Source of the DNA: Diphasiastrum complanatum
Taxonomy: Eukaryota > Streptophyta > Lycopodiopsida > Lycopodiales > Lycopodiaceae
DNA: 64,000 nucleotides
Direction of reading: 5' to 3'
Assembly: GCA_029204225.1 (NCBI GenBank)
Contig: CM055095.1
Location: forward strand, 41,287,719-41,351,718
Part shown: positions 11,884 to 22,510 of the stretch, one piece after another
Position numbering within the stretch: position 1 is the stretch's first letter
Layout: each line of letters opens with the position of its first letter
Program-made: the position numbers and the translations under genes
The notes under the pieces: generated by a model
Seen by the model: only the letters and a program-made list of their open reading frames with translations
The model's database searches: none
What the model was told of the DNA's origin: nothing

Positions 11884-12639
11884 GTGTTAGGACATATTAT
11901 CTCACGAAATGGCATTGCCATTGATCCTGAAAAGATCCTTATCATTCAAAATCTACCGGAACCGCATACGATACATGAAGTTTACTCCTTCCTTGGCCAC
12001 GCCAACTACTATCGATGCTTTATTGTCGATTTCGCTAACAAAGCCTGCTTAATCTACAAAGTAGTTGTAGTTCCCAAATGGACGGATGAACAACACGTCG
12101 CCTTCAATCAACTCAAAGAAGCCCTTACCAAAGCACCCATCCTCGGGGCTCCTGATTATTCTAAAGAATTCCATGTGCATACCGATGCATCCAAGTATGC
12201 CATTGGAGCCATGCTCACCCAACCGAGAGAATTCAAAAAGGATTACCCAATTCGTTTTCTTAGTCGACAACTGATACCTGCTGAGGTCAAGTATACCACC
12301 ACCGAACGCGAAGCCTTGGCAATGGTATATGCGGTTCAGAAGTTTCGCCATTATCTTCTAGGAAAAATCTTTGCATTCTTCACTGATCATCAAGCATTGC
12401 TGTATCTCATCAACAAGACCTGCACCACAGGTCGTATTACTAGATGGATCCTATTATTGAGAGAATTTGAGTTTAGGATCGTGGTTCGTAAGGGAGTTCA
12501 GCATTTTTTGGCAGATTATCTATCCCGAATCCCTAACCTTCCTACCCCTGATCAAGGTGCCAATGATGATTTACAAATGCAATCCTTTTTCAAGTTGACT
12601 CTACACCTGTATGGGCTAAGGAAATTACCTCATATTTAA
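11884..12639 (+). pseudogene. Gypsy B RT thumb and RNase H
   Basis: This 251-codon stretch has no stops. It opens with LGHIISRNGIAIDPEKI, the RT thumb/connection block, followed by SFLGHANYYRCFI. RNase H follows with VHTDASKYAIGAMLTQ at about 12175 (first catalytic Asp), TEREALAMVYAV at about 12301 (catalytic Glu), and FFTDHQALLYL at about 12378 (catalytic Asp). RNase H removes the RNA strand during reverse transcription. It is the best-preserved part of the element, yet it has no working partner domains. Confidence 0.88.
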
Positions 12640-12650
12640 CTTCAGGGCAA

Positions 12651-13879
12651 ATGGATCCTTCCTTCTCTAAACCCGAACAACGAGCATTGGTCCTCAAAAC
12701 TAAAGCTTATACGTTAATTGCAGGACAACTCTACAAGCAAGGGTTAGATGGAATTATCCGACGATGTCTTACTGAAGGAGAAATCCCCTCTGTATTTCCC
12801 TCACTCATGAAGGTATTGGTGCCGGCCATTTCTCTTATGAAACAACTGCTAAGAAAATTCTCTTGGCCGGTTTCTGGTGGCCAACACTCTTTGAGGATAC
12901 GCACAATTACACTAAGGCTTGTGATGTCTACCAATGCACAAAACGCTTTCAAAAAATAGACTACATGCCTTTACACCTTGTACCCACTGATCAAGCTTTC
13001 CAAAAATGGGGAATTGCTTATGTCAGACCTATTAGTCCTGCTGCTCGACAGACACAATCTCGTTACATCATAGTAGCTATGGACTATTGCACCAAATGGG
13101 CTGAAGCAAGAGCTGTTCGCAATGCTGACGCTCGTTCCACCGCCAAATTTCTCTATGAACAGGTTATAGTTCGGTTCGGATGTCCTCTAGAGCTTATCAG
13201 TGATAGGGGAACACATTTCCTTAACTCTGTCATAGCAAATCTTCTTTCCAAATTTTTTGTGGTACATCGCAAAAGTTTCCCATACTATCCACGCTGCAAT
13301 GGCCAGGCAGAATCGACCAATAAAATCCTATGTGGCATTCTCACCAAAACCGTCGAATCCAGCCGATCTGATTGGGAGCTCAAACTCCATGCTACTCTCT
13401 GGGCTTATCGCACTACCCCGAAACGAGCTACAAGCTTAACCCCCTTTCAGCTCACATATGGTCAAGAAGCCGTTATGCTTGTGGAATTTCATATTCTCTC
13501 CCTTCAGTAGCCTACAACCTTGAGCTCGATACTCCTCAGAATCTAGCAAATAGGTTATTCCATCTGGAGCAACTCTGTGAAACATGACGGATCAGCATCC
13601 ATGCTCAACAAGTCCACAAATGACGACAAAAAGCATGGCATGATTGATCATTGAAACTTAGAGATTTTCAGGTGGGCGATAAGGTCCTGCTATACCAGGC
13701 CAAAGCCTTCAAAGGCAAACTGAAATTTTCAGGCCAAGGACCTTACGTCATAAAATTTTTTTTTTTGCCTCTGGATATGTCCAACTCCAAACCCTTCAAG
13801 GCGATGTCCTCAACATTGTGGTCAATGGGAGTGGACTGAGAAAGTACAACGAACCCTGCTTTTATCTTGATATGTATTA
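12651..13879 (+). pseudogene. Gypsy B integrase
   Basis: The zinc-binding region is spread over two frames (12651-12850 and 12863 on), with the second half CDVYQC at about 12919. The core (12863-13510) has VAMDYCTKWAEARAV, the second catalytic aspartate in LISDRGTHF at about 13192, and the glutamate in NGQAESTNKIL at about 13300. The first catalytic Asp seems replaced, since the usual D-F/Y-V-G-P-I motif reads AYVRPI at about 13016. The GPY/F-like module KFSGQGPYVI is at about 13723. An expanded T run near 13756 shifts the frame before the tail ending at about 13879. Confidence 0.85.
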
Positions 13880-14547
13880 GCTGCTTTTTCTCAACTATTT
13901 ATTTTTTTCTTCTTCTTTCTTTTTATTATTTGTATGCCATTTTGACACCATTTTTTGCTGTGATTTGTTGTTCCACCCATCAAGATACTATCAGATCAGT
14001 TTTCTCTGAGAAAGCCACAAAAGTCATTAGTTTCAGACAAAATGTTTTCACATCATCTCAAATAGAATTCGCCTGACCCCTTTCTTATAGAGAACGATTC
14101 ATTTTTAGCCTCCGCGAATTCTGTCTCAAAACAAAAATGTCAAAACAATTAAAAAAAATGGCATTTTCTTCATCAGATATCCATGCTCCGAATTCGCAGA
14201 CAATTTGCAGGAGCTCAAATTGATCCTCACGATTTCTCTATTACCTCTACGAATTTTGACAGATACATTTTTGCATTATCAGACATTTTCCCTCTTTTGG
14301 CCAACACAAATCACTTACAGGAATTCGTGGGCCCTCAGAATGATGTCTCAAAATTTGCGACCATTATTACCAGATCGTGGACACTGAGGACGAATTCTGG
14401 GTAAAGTTGCGAATTCTTGCCCAAAAAAGTCTATGTATAGGTCTCCACCCTTTCTCCACAAGTTCATTTTGGATTGCTGCTCTCGAGTTCATGTCAAATT
14501 TTACAAAATTTTCAAAATTCTCAGAGTAATCTAAAATCACTGCTGCC
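13880..14547 (+). repeat. Spacer of Gypsy B with reiterated GAATTCG motif
   Basis: This is non-coding sequence downstream of integrase. The word GAATTCG, or its complement CGAATTC, occurs near 14066, 14116, 14189, 14247 (degenerate), 14321, 14392 and 14410, so about seven times in 360 bp in both orientations. Gypsy A has CCTTCG words in the same relative position. Confidence 0.7.
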
Positions 14548-14616
14548 ATGGCTTCCTGTGATTCCTCACTGAGCTTGCACCGCCGTAAACCCCCTCATGC
14601 CAGGTTATTCAAATGA
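14548..14616 (+). pseudogene. Possible start of the Gypsy B additional ORF, cut short
   Basis: An ATG in good context opens 22 codons starting MASCDSSLS. It occupies the same place after integrase as the additional ORF of Gypsy A (starting MSSTDTSQS), and the two N-termini are loosely alike. It is truncated by sequence leading into the solo LTR. The call rests mainly on position. Confidence 0.35.
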
Positions 14617-14629
14617 ATATCCAAGAGAC

Positions 14630-15099
14630 TGTGCGGAAGCAGATTGTACAAGAATTGAAAATAAATGCCATTTGTACTTTACATGCCACATTTAATGCAT
14701 GAAAGTGGCTTGGATAAGTCTAGATAGCTTGAGAGATGGATCCACAACTCCAATTCAACTCAAAGTAGGAGAAGAGTCCATGGATCTATATATGTGTGAT
14801 GTACTCTCATTGAGAATATGATGAAATTTGTGTGTAATGCAAATTTGGAGACAAGCTCTTTGTGCCCTCTCTCTCTCCATGAGTTTTGTACTTTCTATTT
14901 TCTCTTTCTAGCCGAGTAGAGGCATTTATAATGCTTTGTCTTATGTTTCGTTGACAGATCTTGCTTGTAACACAATAATATTGCTTGTATGATCAGATTT
15001 CCTATTGACAACCAATGCTAGTCTGATCTTTATGGTGTTATTGTGCTTAGGAGATCAAAAATACATGTGTAGGGTGTTCCACACGTGTGAATTCAGCCA
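14630..15099 (+). mobile_element. Solo Copia LTR, plus orientation
   Basis: From about 14665 to 15097 this matches the minus-strand LTR at 22919-23379 as an inverted copy with only scattered differences and a length difference of about 26 bp. It starts TGTGCGG and ends in GAATTCAGCCA, in keeping with TG...CA ends. No primer-binding site or Copia internal region follows it; a GA array starts 10 bp later. No clear 5-bp target duplication is visible. The simplest reading is a solo LTR left by LTR-LTR recombination. Confidence 0.8.
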
Positions 15100-15104
15100 T
15101 TCAC

Positions 15105-15669
<565 letters not shown>

Positions 15670-15688
15670 CATCTAACATTTTCAACTT

Positions 15689-16720
15689 TTGCAGAAGAAG
15701 GACCATAAGTTGGTTTCAAGAAAAAGAGTTGCAAGAGAGATCGAGAATATTATTGATAGGATAAATCACATGAATATTGATTTTGGATCATCATTGGCCC
15801 TAGATGATGCTCTTGTTGATGATGACCCCTTGCATGATATAATTAGTTCATCAATGCCTTGTGATTCAATCCATGTCTCCAAATCTCTAGAACGTTCTTA
15901 CCACCCAACCACACCTATCCTAGATGTTGCACATGAGTCCTCCATGATACTCCATGTGGATTTCACAAACTTGACCACCTCTTTAAAAAAGAGAACATGT
16001 CTTGGACGTATTATAACTAGTTTGAAAAATAATTGCAAATTACTACGCACTGTTGATGTGTCAAAAGACATTCTAGGTTCTTTGTCTGACCTTCCTCTTC
16101 CACCTAGCTTGCAACCATTAGTAAAAACTTTTATTAGAAGTAGATATTCGTGTTGGCCACTCCAATCACCATTACCATTAAATGGAACACCATTTACATA
16201 TTGGGGTCGAATGTACATGATCATGCCTAGTGAACACTTTTCTGAGGCTGGTTTGGGCCTTTTTGCATTGAGTAGTATTGAGGTCCCTTTAAATAGTGTT
16301 GTGACATTGATGCCATATGCAGGACCTCAATACAATTGGGGTGATTGGCATGCTTTGTGTCGTCACCAATGGAGGATGCAAGTAGATGGCTTGAATTCAA
16401 ATGCTTGTTCTTTAGAGGAGCAACGCATGCAAGGAGGCAACATCTCAAGGGCAAATTATACATACATTGATGGACGTCCAGATGTGCATGAAAATATTGC
16501 TGCATATATAAATAGTTCCATTGGCCACCCTCTATTGATGAAATGTGATTTTGAAGAACGCACCAACAGAAAAGAAGAATATTTTACTAGGAATGTAAAG
16601 GGCACTTATGTAATGGTCTATGCCACTAGATCTATCAAGTTTGGGGAGGAATTGTTCATCAAGTCTAGTTTCAACCGTCCTCTACCCAAATGTTTGCAAA
16701 AGACAATAAGTCAAATGTGA
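15689..16720 (+). CDS. SET-like domain protein, intact 343-codon ORF
   Basis: The C-terminal half has the layout of a SET domain, the fold of many protein-lysine methyltransferases. SEAGLGLFALSSIEVP at about residues 181-196 matches the opening G.GLFA..I block. A tyrosine/glycine-rich strand (MPYAGP) follows. YIDGRPDVHENIAAYINSS at about 258-276 resembles the block that usually reads R..NHS, with the His/Cys absent. YATRSIKFGEELFI at about 310-323 matches A.R.I..GEEL. No post-SET cysteines are seen. The N-terminal 170 residues are not recognised. TTTTGCAG ends at about 15691, so the true exon may start there, with upstream exons unseen and the ATG fortuitous. A CACTA TNP2 fragment lies downstream on the same strand, so it could be a captured gene. 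The missing NHS motif makes methyltransferase activity doubtful. Confidence 0.65.
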   Translation: MQKKDHKLVSRKRVAREIENIIDRINHMNIDFGSSLALDDALVDDDPLHDIISSSMPCDSIHVSKSLERSYHPTTPILDVAHESSMILHVDFTNLTTSLKKRTCLGRIITSLKNNCKLLRTVDVSKDILGSLSDLPLPPSLQPLVKTFIRSRYSCWPLQSPLPLNGTPFTYWGRMYMIMPSEHFSEAGLGLFALSSIEVPLNSVVTLMPYAGPQYNWGDWHALCRHQWRMQVDGLNSNACSLEEQRMQGGNISRANYTYIDGRPDVHENIAAYINSSIGHPLLMKCDFEERTNRKEEYFTRNVKGTYVMVYATRSIKFGEELFIKSSFNRPLPKCLQKTISQM

Positions 16721-16796
16721 AGATTTAAATTTTGTTGATATGTAGAGATGTATAATCCATGCATCTTGATTGTATTTGGTTTGTGTCATTAAATAT

Positions 16797-17060
16797 GTCA
16801 AATGTTAGGAGCATTATTCGTCATTTGCCTAGATTAAATGTTAGGAGCATTATTCGTCTTTGAGTTCATTGAATGTTAACAAGTTGAAAAGACAAATCTG
16901 TCTAATAGATACATTGGTATGTTCATGCTTTTTAAACCAAGAGGTAATTTATATTCATATGCAACATTTAGATCTATCAAGTGTTGGGAGAAAATGTTTA
17001 TCAAGCATTGTTTCAACCTACTTCTTGTTATTTTGATATATAGGATTCTTCATCCTCATT
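16797..17060 (+). pseudogene. Degenerate partial copy of the SET-like C-terminus and a 23-bp direct repeat
   Basis: A 23-bp word starting AAATGTTAGGAGCATT occurs at about 16797 and again at about 16836. Further on (about 16940-17030) the reading RSIKCWEKMFIKHCFN parallels RSIKFGEELFIKSSFN at the end of the ORF just upstream. This indicates a tandem duplication whose second copy has decayed. Confidence 0.6.
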
Positions 17061-17106
17061 TAGTTTTGGAGACAATAATCCTCATAATTGTTGACGTAGA
17101 CGACGA

Positions 17107-17830
17107 ATGCAATATAACGGTCCACATATAAAGCAATTACCTCGTCGTCTACGTCAAGGCTTAAAAGAGATGATGAAAATTGATGAGCGCATTAATCAAG
17201 AGACTAATGCATCTGAATCTAGCTCATCTAGATCTACTTCTTCGCAAACAAGTTCCAACGATAAAAATGAGCTTCCAATGAATGATGAATTTGAAGTCAT
17301 GGGAGACATGTTGGATGATATGTACGAGAACAATATTGCAACTAGACACAATGAACAAGATGAGGAGGCACTTTTGCCTAAAAAAAAAAAAAAATTGCGA
17401 GAAGAATCAAAGACCGAATTGTATCCTGGAGCAAAGACATCTCGTTTGGCGACTTCTCTACTTCTATTAAATCTTCAAGCCAAATATAGATGGAGTGACC
17501 AAAGCCTCACATCATTATTTGAGTAATTGTTTTTCATCTACTTGTCATTTTTGCTTTGAAACAAAATTTTCAATTTGGACATCGAGTGATATTTTTTTTA
17601 CAATGACTTCTTTTGTCATGTACAGACTATTGAAAAACAAAATTCTCCCAGAAGGGAATGTCATGCCTGAGACAAGAGATGGAAGATTTGTGGAAGGGGA
17701 TAAAAGCATATGACATTTTGTGCCCCTTTCATGAGAGGGAGTTTACACTACATGCCATTGTAATGTGGACAATGCATGACTATCCAGGATTAGGTGAATG
17801 CTCAGGTAATCATTCAAACAATGTCTATCT
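17107..17830 (+). pseudogene. CACTA TNP2-like transposase, N-terminal part
   Basis: Exon 1 (to 17522) has a Ser-rich and acidic stretch, then ELYPGAKTSRLATSLLLLNL and KYRWSDQSLTSLFE, matching the LYPG..K.....L.L.LK...WSDKS. block of plant TNP2. A GT-AG intron at 17523-17625 joins this to ELLKNKILPEGNVMPE, exactly as the family requires. After about 17665 the frame changes and part is missing; then DLWKGIKAYDI, FTLHAIVMWTMHDYPGLG and ECSG mark the next conserved block to about 17815. The remaining transposase is absent. TNP2 proteins cut CACTA element ends. This copy is truncated, and the neighbouring LTR at 17918 may be the cause. Confidence 0.78.
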
Positions 17831-17917
17831 TGTGTACATAGGAGTTTGTTTACAGTTACATACAACTAGTAATTCTTGACATTTACATGATATACTACAA
17901 TGGCTATAATTATTCTT

Positions 17918-18724
17918 TGTTGGAAGTATTTCTAGTGAGTGCGGTGGCTAAATCTACTTACGGGTGTAGTATAGGGATGTAGAGATTCGTCCACTTTTTA
18001 AGTTTCTACAAAAGCTTCAACAGAAATATGGAGGAATGAGAGCACTAAGGCTTACCCAACTAGTGCCCGAAACGGAAATAAACTAATTAGTAACAACAAC
18101 GAAAATCCTTGCTAAGGCTTACCCAACTAGCAAGGTGACTAGACTAATCCTAGATTAACACCCAAAGGGTGATAAAATGAGATTGCGGCTAATACTAAAC
18201 AAATAAGCAATAATGAATATGCCACAATAAAATCGATGAAAAGGAGGCAAGAGGAGGCCTGAACACCTTCCCTCAAGCTATGCACCTTTCCAAGGGAAAC
18301 ACAAATGAAATAGAATGATAATTCTCCAAAATAGAGAGCAAGATAGCTTAATCTCAAAAGTGTTATTTACAATGCAAATACCTCTCCTTTTATGGCAAGG
18401 AGGGTCTTCTATAAGTGTCTACTAACTTATGGGACTAATCTGTTTCTAGCCTTTCTAGAACTTCTAACTTAGGATTTAGAACTTCAATTTTCTTAACTTA
18501 GGACAACTTAAGATAAAATATTTCTAATCTTAAGTTTCCTAAGTCTAAGTTCTAAATCTAAGTTTAAGCTATTTTATTATTATTTAAGCTTCTACTCATG
18601 GACTTACAAAACACATGTCATGGCTTGAAGTTTATTGACAGATACTCATACGTGGTCTTACAAAACACATGCCACAGAGTTTTATTATTTTTTTATTTTC
18701 TCTGTGTTAGCATAATTGGTAACA
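17918..18724 (-). mobile_element. LTR of element D (minus orientation), adjacent to a polypurine tract
   Basis: Read on the minus strand it starts TGTTACC right after a purine tract and ends TCCAACA, about 807 bp, consistent with TG...CA ends. It contains a promoter-like CCATAAAAGGAG at about 18390-18400. The word CTAAGGCTTACCCAACTAG occurs twice, near 18044 and 18113. I found no second copy in the window, so its 5' LTR is lost or outside. A 5-bp duplication cannot be tested. Confidence 0.7.
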
Positions 18725-18728
18725 TTAT

Positions 18729-18738
18729 CCCCCTCCTT
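18729..18738 (-). other. Polypurine tract of element D
   Basis: On the minus strand this reads AAGGAGGGGG a few bases before the TGTTACC start of the LTR, the standard position of the plus-strand primer of an LTR retrotransposon. It shows that the unknown ORF next door lies at the 3' end of the internal region of that element. Confidence 0.7.
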
Positions 18739-18872
18739 ATTGGATTGGTGGCCCACACCAATCGACGCCTTTTTATCCTGGATTTTTTGTGCTTCTTGGA
18801 GGCGAGATTGTTATTGTCGGGAGTGGTAGATGATCGTCCCGATGCCCTCCATCATTTGCCACCATAATTTGT

Positions 18873-19640
18873 TCAGGAAGGGCATGGGTTTGTATTAATG
18901 GAGCATACCCTAGAGAAAGTTATGGGTTCTCCATAGCTCCACCACATCAACATGCAAGGCGGAAGTAAGTGCAACACAATAATAGAGCCTTGCAACGTTG
19001 ATATGGTCGTCTTGTGTGCGCAAGGGTTTACTGATGTCAAGGACAATTGGGGGTAACCCTCGATCCCAAAAACCTCTGAGTTCTGCCAAAAATGCCACCA
19101 GGCCGAATTATCCGCAAGATATCTGACATCGCGATCAAGATTGCCATGGTGCTTCTGGTAGAAGACTCGACAGTTAGTGACCATGTCTTTGGCTAAGTTG
19201 TCAGTATCGACTCCTGTGAGCTTAGTCCAAAAGATTCTGTTCTTGACCTTGGTGGCAGGAAACGGTTCTCGTCTCGCTACTGGATAGTAATAAGGATTGG
19301 TGCACATGTAGGAGGGAGCTTTGAGATATCGTGTCATCGAGGTCTTACTTTGTAGGAAGAGTTGATGGTGCCAGAGAGGTTGTGGATCCAGGAGTTTGAC
19401 TGCTGCTTTATGTGTTTGACACTGGTCTAAATCTGGCAGTATGTAGCCACCTCGCTCTTTCATTGTTGGGTACTGTAGCGTAGACATCCCAAAGGGAGCC
19501 GGGAACCATGACTTAGCTTCCCAGCCTTCAACGCTTGCCATCGAAATCCACTTGACATACAAGCAACCAACTCGCCAACAACGATCAGACTTAACCAACT
19601 TGAAGTTCCGAAAACCAACATTGAGATCCAACCTGGCGTT
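18873..19640 (-). CDS. Unrecognised intact ORF between a Copia RT remnant and a polypurine tract/LTR
   Basis: About 255 codons without a stop run leftwards to a TGA at 18873-18875. The open frame extends right to 19685 only because it fuses with Copia sequence (CVHKLSQFMQDPNA), whose homology ends near 19640. The unknown part is rich in aromatic residues (for example WWHFWQNSEVFG and TNPYYYPVARREPF) and has no zinc finger, RT, RNase H, integrase or clear membrane motif that I can see. It lies about 135 bp upstream of the polypurine tract of an LTR, where some retrotransposons carry extra ORFs. Downstream of the stop the same frame stays Ser/Lys/Arg-rich. Alternatives are a captured host gene or an integrated virus-derived capsid-like sequence. 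I cannot assign a function. Its intactness amid heavy decay is the main reason to list it as a gene. Confidence 0.5.
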   Translation of the reverse strand, partial: NARLDLNVGFRNFKLVKSDRCWRVGCLYVKWISMASVEGWEAKSWFPAPFGMSTLQYPTMKERGGYILPDLDQCQTHKAAVKLLDPQPLWHHQLFLQSKTSMTRYLKAPSYMCTNPYYYPVARREPFPATKVKNRIFWTKLTGVDTDNLAKDMVTNCRVFYQKHHGNLDRDVRYLADNSAWWHFWQNSEVFGIEGYPQLSLTSVNPCAHKTTISTLQGSIIVLHLLPPCMLMWWSYGEPITFSRVCSINTNPCPS

Positions 19641-20689
19641 GGGATCTTGCATAAATTGACTCAATTTGTGCACACAATAGCTCAAATCGGGTCTAGTGAT
19701 AGTAAGCCAAATTAAAGAGCCTATAAGACTCCTATAAAGTGTGATGTTCTCGAAGGATCTTTCATCACCCTTAATAGGATCTTTTACATGTTGGAGTATC
19801 TATGCCTTTACAACTTTGCATATTGAATTTTTTTAACATAGAAAAGACATATCTAGATTGACAAATAAAAGCATACTCTTCATGAAAATCAATCTCAAGG
19901 CCCAAAATGTAATGGATCTCTCCTAGATCTTGCATTTTAAACTCTTTTCCTAATGCATCTTTGGTTTCTTGAACTAGCATCAAACAACTTCTACTAAGAA
20001 TAATGTCATCTAGATAGATGAGGAGAATGACAATATTACTACCATCAAATTTTAAGTACCTAGAAGGATCATAGTCTACTAAGCACAAATCCTAATGAAT
20101 GTAGAAAGTTGTTGAGTCTTGAATACCATGATCTAGGTGCTTGCTTTAAGCCATAAAGACTTCTAAATAGCAAACACACCTTAGATTTATCCTTGATAAA
20201 TCCTTGAGGCTGTTCCATGTATATCTCCTCCTCAAGATAGACATTCAAAAAAGCGTTGGAGACATCAAGTTGAAACAGTTTTCACTTAAAAAATAAGGCA
20301 AGAGAGATTATGATTCTTATTATCACCATCTTTGCTACAGGAGCAAAGGTTTCTTCATAGTCAAGGCCATATATTCGTGCAAAGCCTTTAGCACATAATC
20401 TTGCCTTGTACTTGTTGATGGAGCCATCATGATTGTACTTGATCTTGAACACCCACTTGCATCCAATGATATGCATGTAAGGTGGTGGATCCACTAGCTC
20501 CCATGTGTGGTTGGTGATCAAGGCATCATATTCAATCTTCATGGCCTCATACCACTCCTTGGTATTGAGGGCTTCTTGAACATCTTTGGGCTCCTCATGA
20601 GAAACAAAATAAGCATAAGTGGAATCAAGATCCACTTGTTTTTCTTTGTCATCATAAGTGAGCCTCTTGGGCTCGAATCTCTCCCTCAT
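19641..20689 (-). pseudogene. Copia C1 reverse transcriptase (broken)
   Basis: From right to left: the RVT_2 start EALNTKEWYEAMKIEYDAL at about 20575, then TWELVDPP and GCKWVFKIKY at about 20460, YKARLCAKGFAR, and DYEETFAPVAK at about 20330. After a stop (TGG to TGA type) near 20284 it continues with [25 protein letters not shown] and [11 protein letters not shown]. The active-site strand is LIYLDDIILSRS at about 20010. The remainder runs through GLEIDFHEEYAFICQSRYV to GSLIWLTITRPDLSY and stops matching near 19640. RNase H is missing; the unknown ORF of element D joins here. Stops and a frame change near 20100 make it non-functional. Confidence 0.88.
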
Positions 20690-21318
20690 GGATCTTCTAT
20701 GAAATTCTTGGAGATAAGATTAGGCAAGCCAATAGCTTTGGCTTTTTTGACCATGGACACCATAGAATTATAGTTAGGATGACCCAACCTTCTATGCCAT
20801 AGTTCCTCCAAAGACATATGAGTAGCAAAAGCACTATCACAAGAGTTAGCATACTCTTTGGGATCAAGCTTGTAGATTCCGCCATATTTAGACCCAAATG
20901 CAAGGATTTCATCATGCTTCTTGATTGTACATGTATCAACATTGAAATTCACATCTAGTCCACTATCAAACAAATGCCCAACACTAATAAGATTTTTTGT
21001 TAGCTTGGGAACAAAAAGTACATTAGACAGAGAAAGAACTTTTGATGAAGAAAGCTTTAAGGGAATGGTCCCTATGCCTTCAATAGCACACTCATGATCA
21101 TTTGCTGTGTAGATGGACTTCTTGGCTCCTTCATAAGGTGACATGGATGAAAAAGAATACTTGGAGCTACACATATGTGAGGAAGCTCCACTATCAATAT
21201 ACCACGAACCATACTTCTTGAAAGGTGATGAAGAAAAACTCGAGACCATAAGAGATCCCTCTTCATCACTTGCATGAGCATCTTCCTTCTCTTGATTAGA
21301 AATGTTGGCTTGCTTGAA
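20690..21318 (-). pseudogene. Copia C1 protease and pre-integrase region; integrase core deleted
   Basis: The protease motif WYIDSGASSHMC is at about 21200. The gag-pre-integrase block LWHRRLGHPNYNSM is at about 20800. The frame then stops near 20686 and the next sequence is the start of RT, so the integrase catalytic core (normally over 1 kb) is gone. The remaining open stretch of 187 codons is otherwise undamaged. The protease would normally mature Gag-Pol. Confidence 0.88.
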
Positions 21319-22117
21319 TTAACTCTTCTTCTTGAAGCAATTGGTGGCATAGTGCCCCTTCTTGTCACAAAAGAAACACTTGATGTTTTTCTTCTTCTTC
21401 TTGGATGTGGAAGCTTGAGAGGACTCATCCTCATCTCCTTTCTCCTTGGAAATAAGACTGTTCTTGCTTGAAGAGAATTGGTATTGATTCTTACTTCTTG
21501 TCTTGTGCTTGTCTTTGGTAAAGAGAGCTTTACCATCAATGTTGAGAGATAGTCTCTCCATTTTCAAGAGTTTATACTCTTGTCTTGATTCTTCAGAAAT
21601 GAGCACACTTTGGAGTGCTTCCAAACTTGGTAGCTCCTCCTTAATGGCATAACTCTGAACAAGGTTGTTATATTCCTCCTTTAACCCATTAAGTATGACT
21701 TGAACAAGTTCATTTTGGTTGATGGAGTCTCCTATGCATGACAATTCTCTATGGAGGTCTTTAACTCTCATTACATAAGTTGAAACAATTCATCACTTCT
21801 CTGTACACTTGGAAAAATTTGGTTTCTTAGTGTTAGAAGTCTAGAAGTATTTTTTGCCTCATAGATAGACTTGAGAGTATCCCAAGCATCTTTGGCATTA
21901 GTACAAGCACCAATTTCTCTTAAGATGTCATTTGAGACATTCATCTTAATATAATGTAGAGCCATCCTGGCTCTCTTTTTGTACTTTGGAATTTCTTGAG
22001 AAATTTGTAGCTCTTCTTCAATGCCAAGTACAATATCCATCACATCTTGTAGTATTAAGATAGATTCCATTTTAACCTTCCAAATTGAGTAATTGGAGGT
22101 TGACAATCTTTCACTTG
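21319..22117 (-). pseudogene. Copia C1 gag
   Basis: The N-terminal gag is recognised by SNYSIWKVKMESIL, then ALHYIKMNVSNDILREI and AKDAWDTLKSIYE (UBN2-type gag). A one-base deletion at about 21771 splits it into two frames. The C-terminal half ends in a Lys-rich stretch and the zinc knuckle CFFCDKKGHYATNC at about 21345-21388, with a TAA at 21319 that fits CAA to TAA before the protease frame resumes. The first residues are missing: at about 22117 the sequence switches to an oppositely oriented Copia fragment. Confidence 0.85.
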
Positions 22118-22510
22118 CTTCTAATAGAAAAGAACAAAGCAAAGTTGAAGTGTTTCTTTTGTGGGAAGAAAGGACACTTTGCTTCAAAATGCTATAAGAA
22201 GAAGAATGCACAAGGGAATGAAGATCAAGGCAATCTTGCACAAGGCGAGGAGGAAGAGGATGGCTTCAACACATCCTTGATGGTAGCACCTACACCAACA
22301 TCAAGCCAAGAGACATGGTGGATTGATAGTGGGGCTAGTTTCCACATTTCATTCAACAAGCGTTATTTCTCTTATCTACTTTCTTGCAATGATTCTAAGA
22401 AATCAATCTACACATATAGTGATCAAGAATGCAAGATAGATGGCATAGGATCTATTCCATTATGCTTAGGATCATCTAAAAGGATAGATCTTGATATGTC
22501 CCATCAATGA
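22118..22510 (+). pseudogene. Inverted Copia gag/protease fragment inside Copia C1
   Basis: On the plus strand this encodes CFFCGKKGHFASKCYKKK (zinc knuckle) at about 22160-22210, then an acidic linker, WWIDSGASFHIS at about 22318, and DSKKSIYTYSDQECKIDGIG. It is a close relative of the minus-strand zinc knuckle and protease of C1, turned around and placed at the gag start. The apparent ORF at 22085-22510 is therefore chimeric and not a gene. It may reflect a template switch during reverse transcription or an internal inversion. Confidence 0.85.

Noticed and set aside
15902-16505. Minus-strand ORFs opposite the SET-like gene
   Set aside because: Antisense shadows of the plus-strand frame without motifs.
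22085-22510. 141-codon plus-strand ORF as a gene
   Set aside because: It is an inverted Copia gag/protease fragment with a non-homologous start, so a rearrangement artefact.
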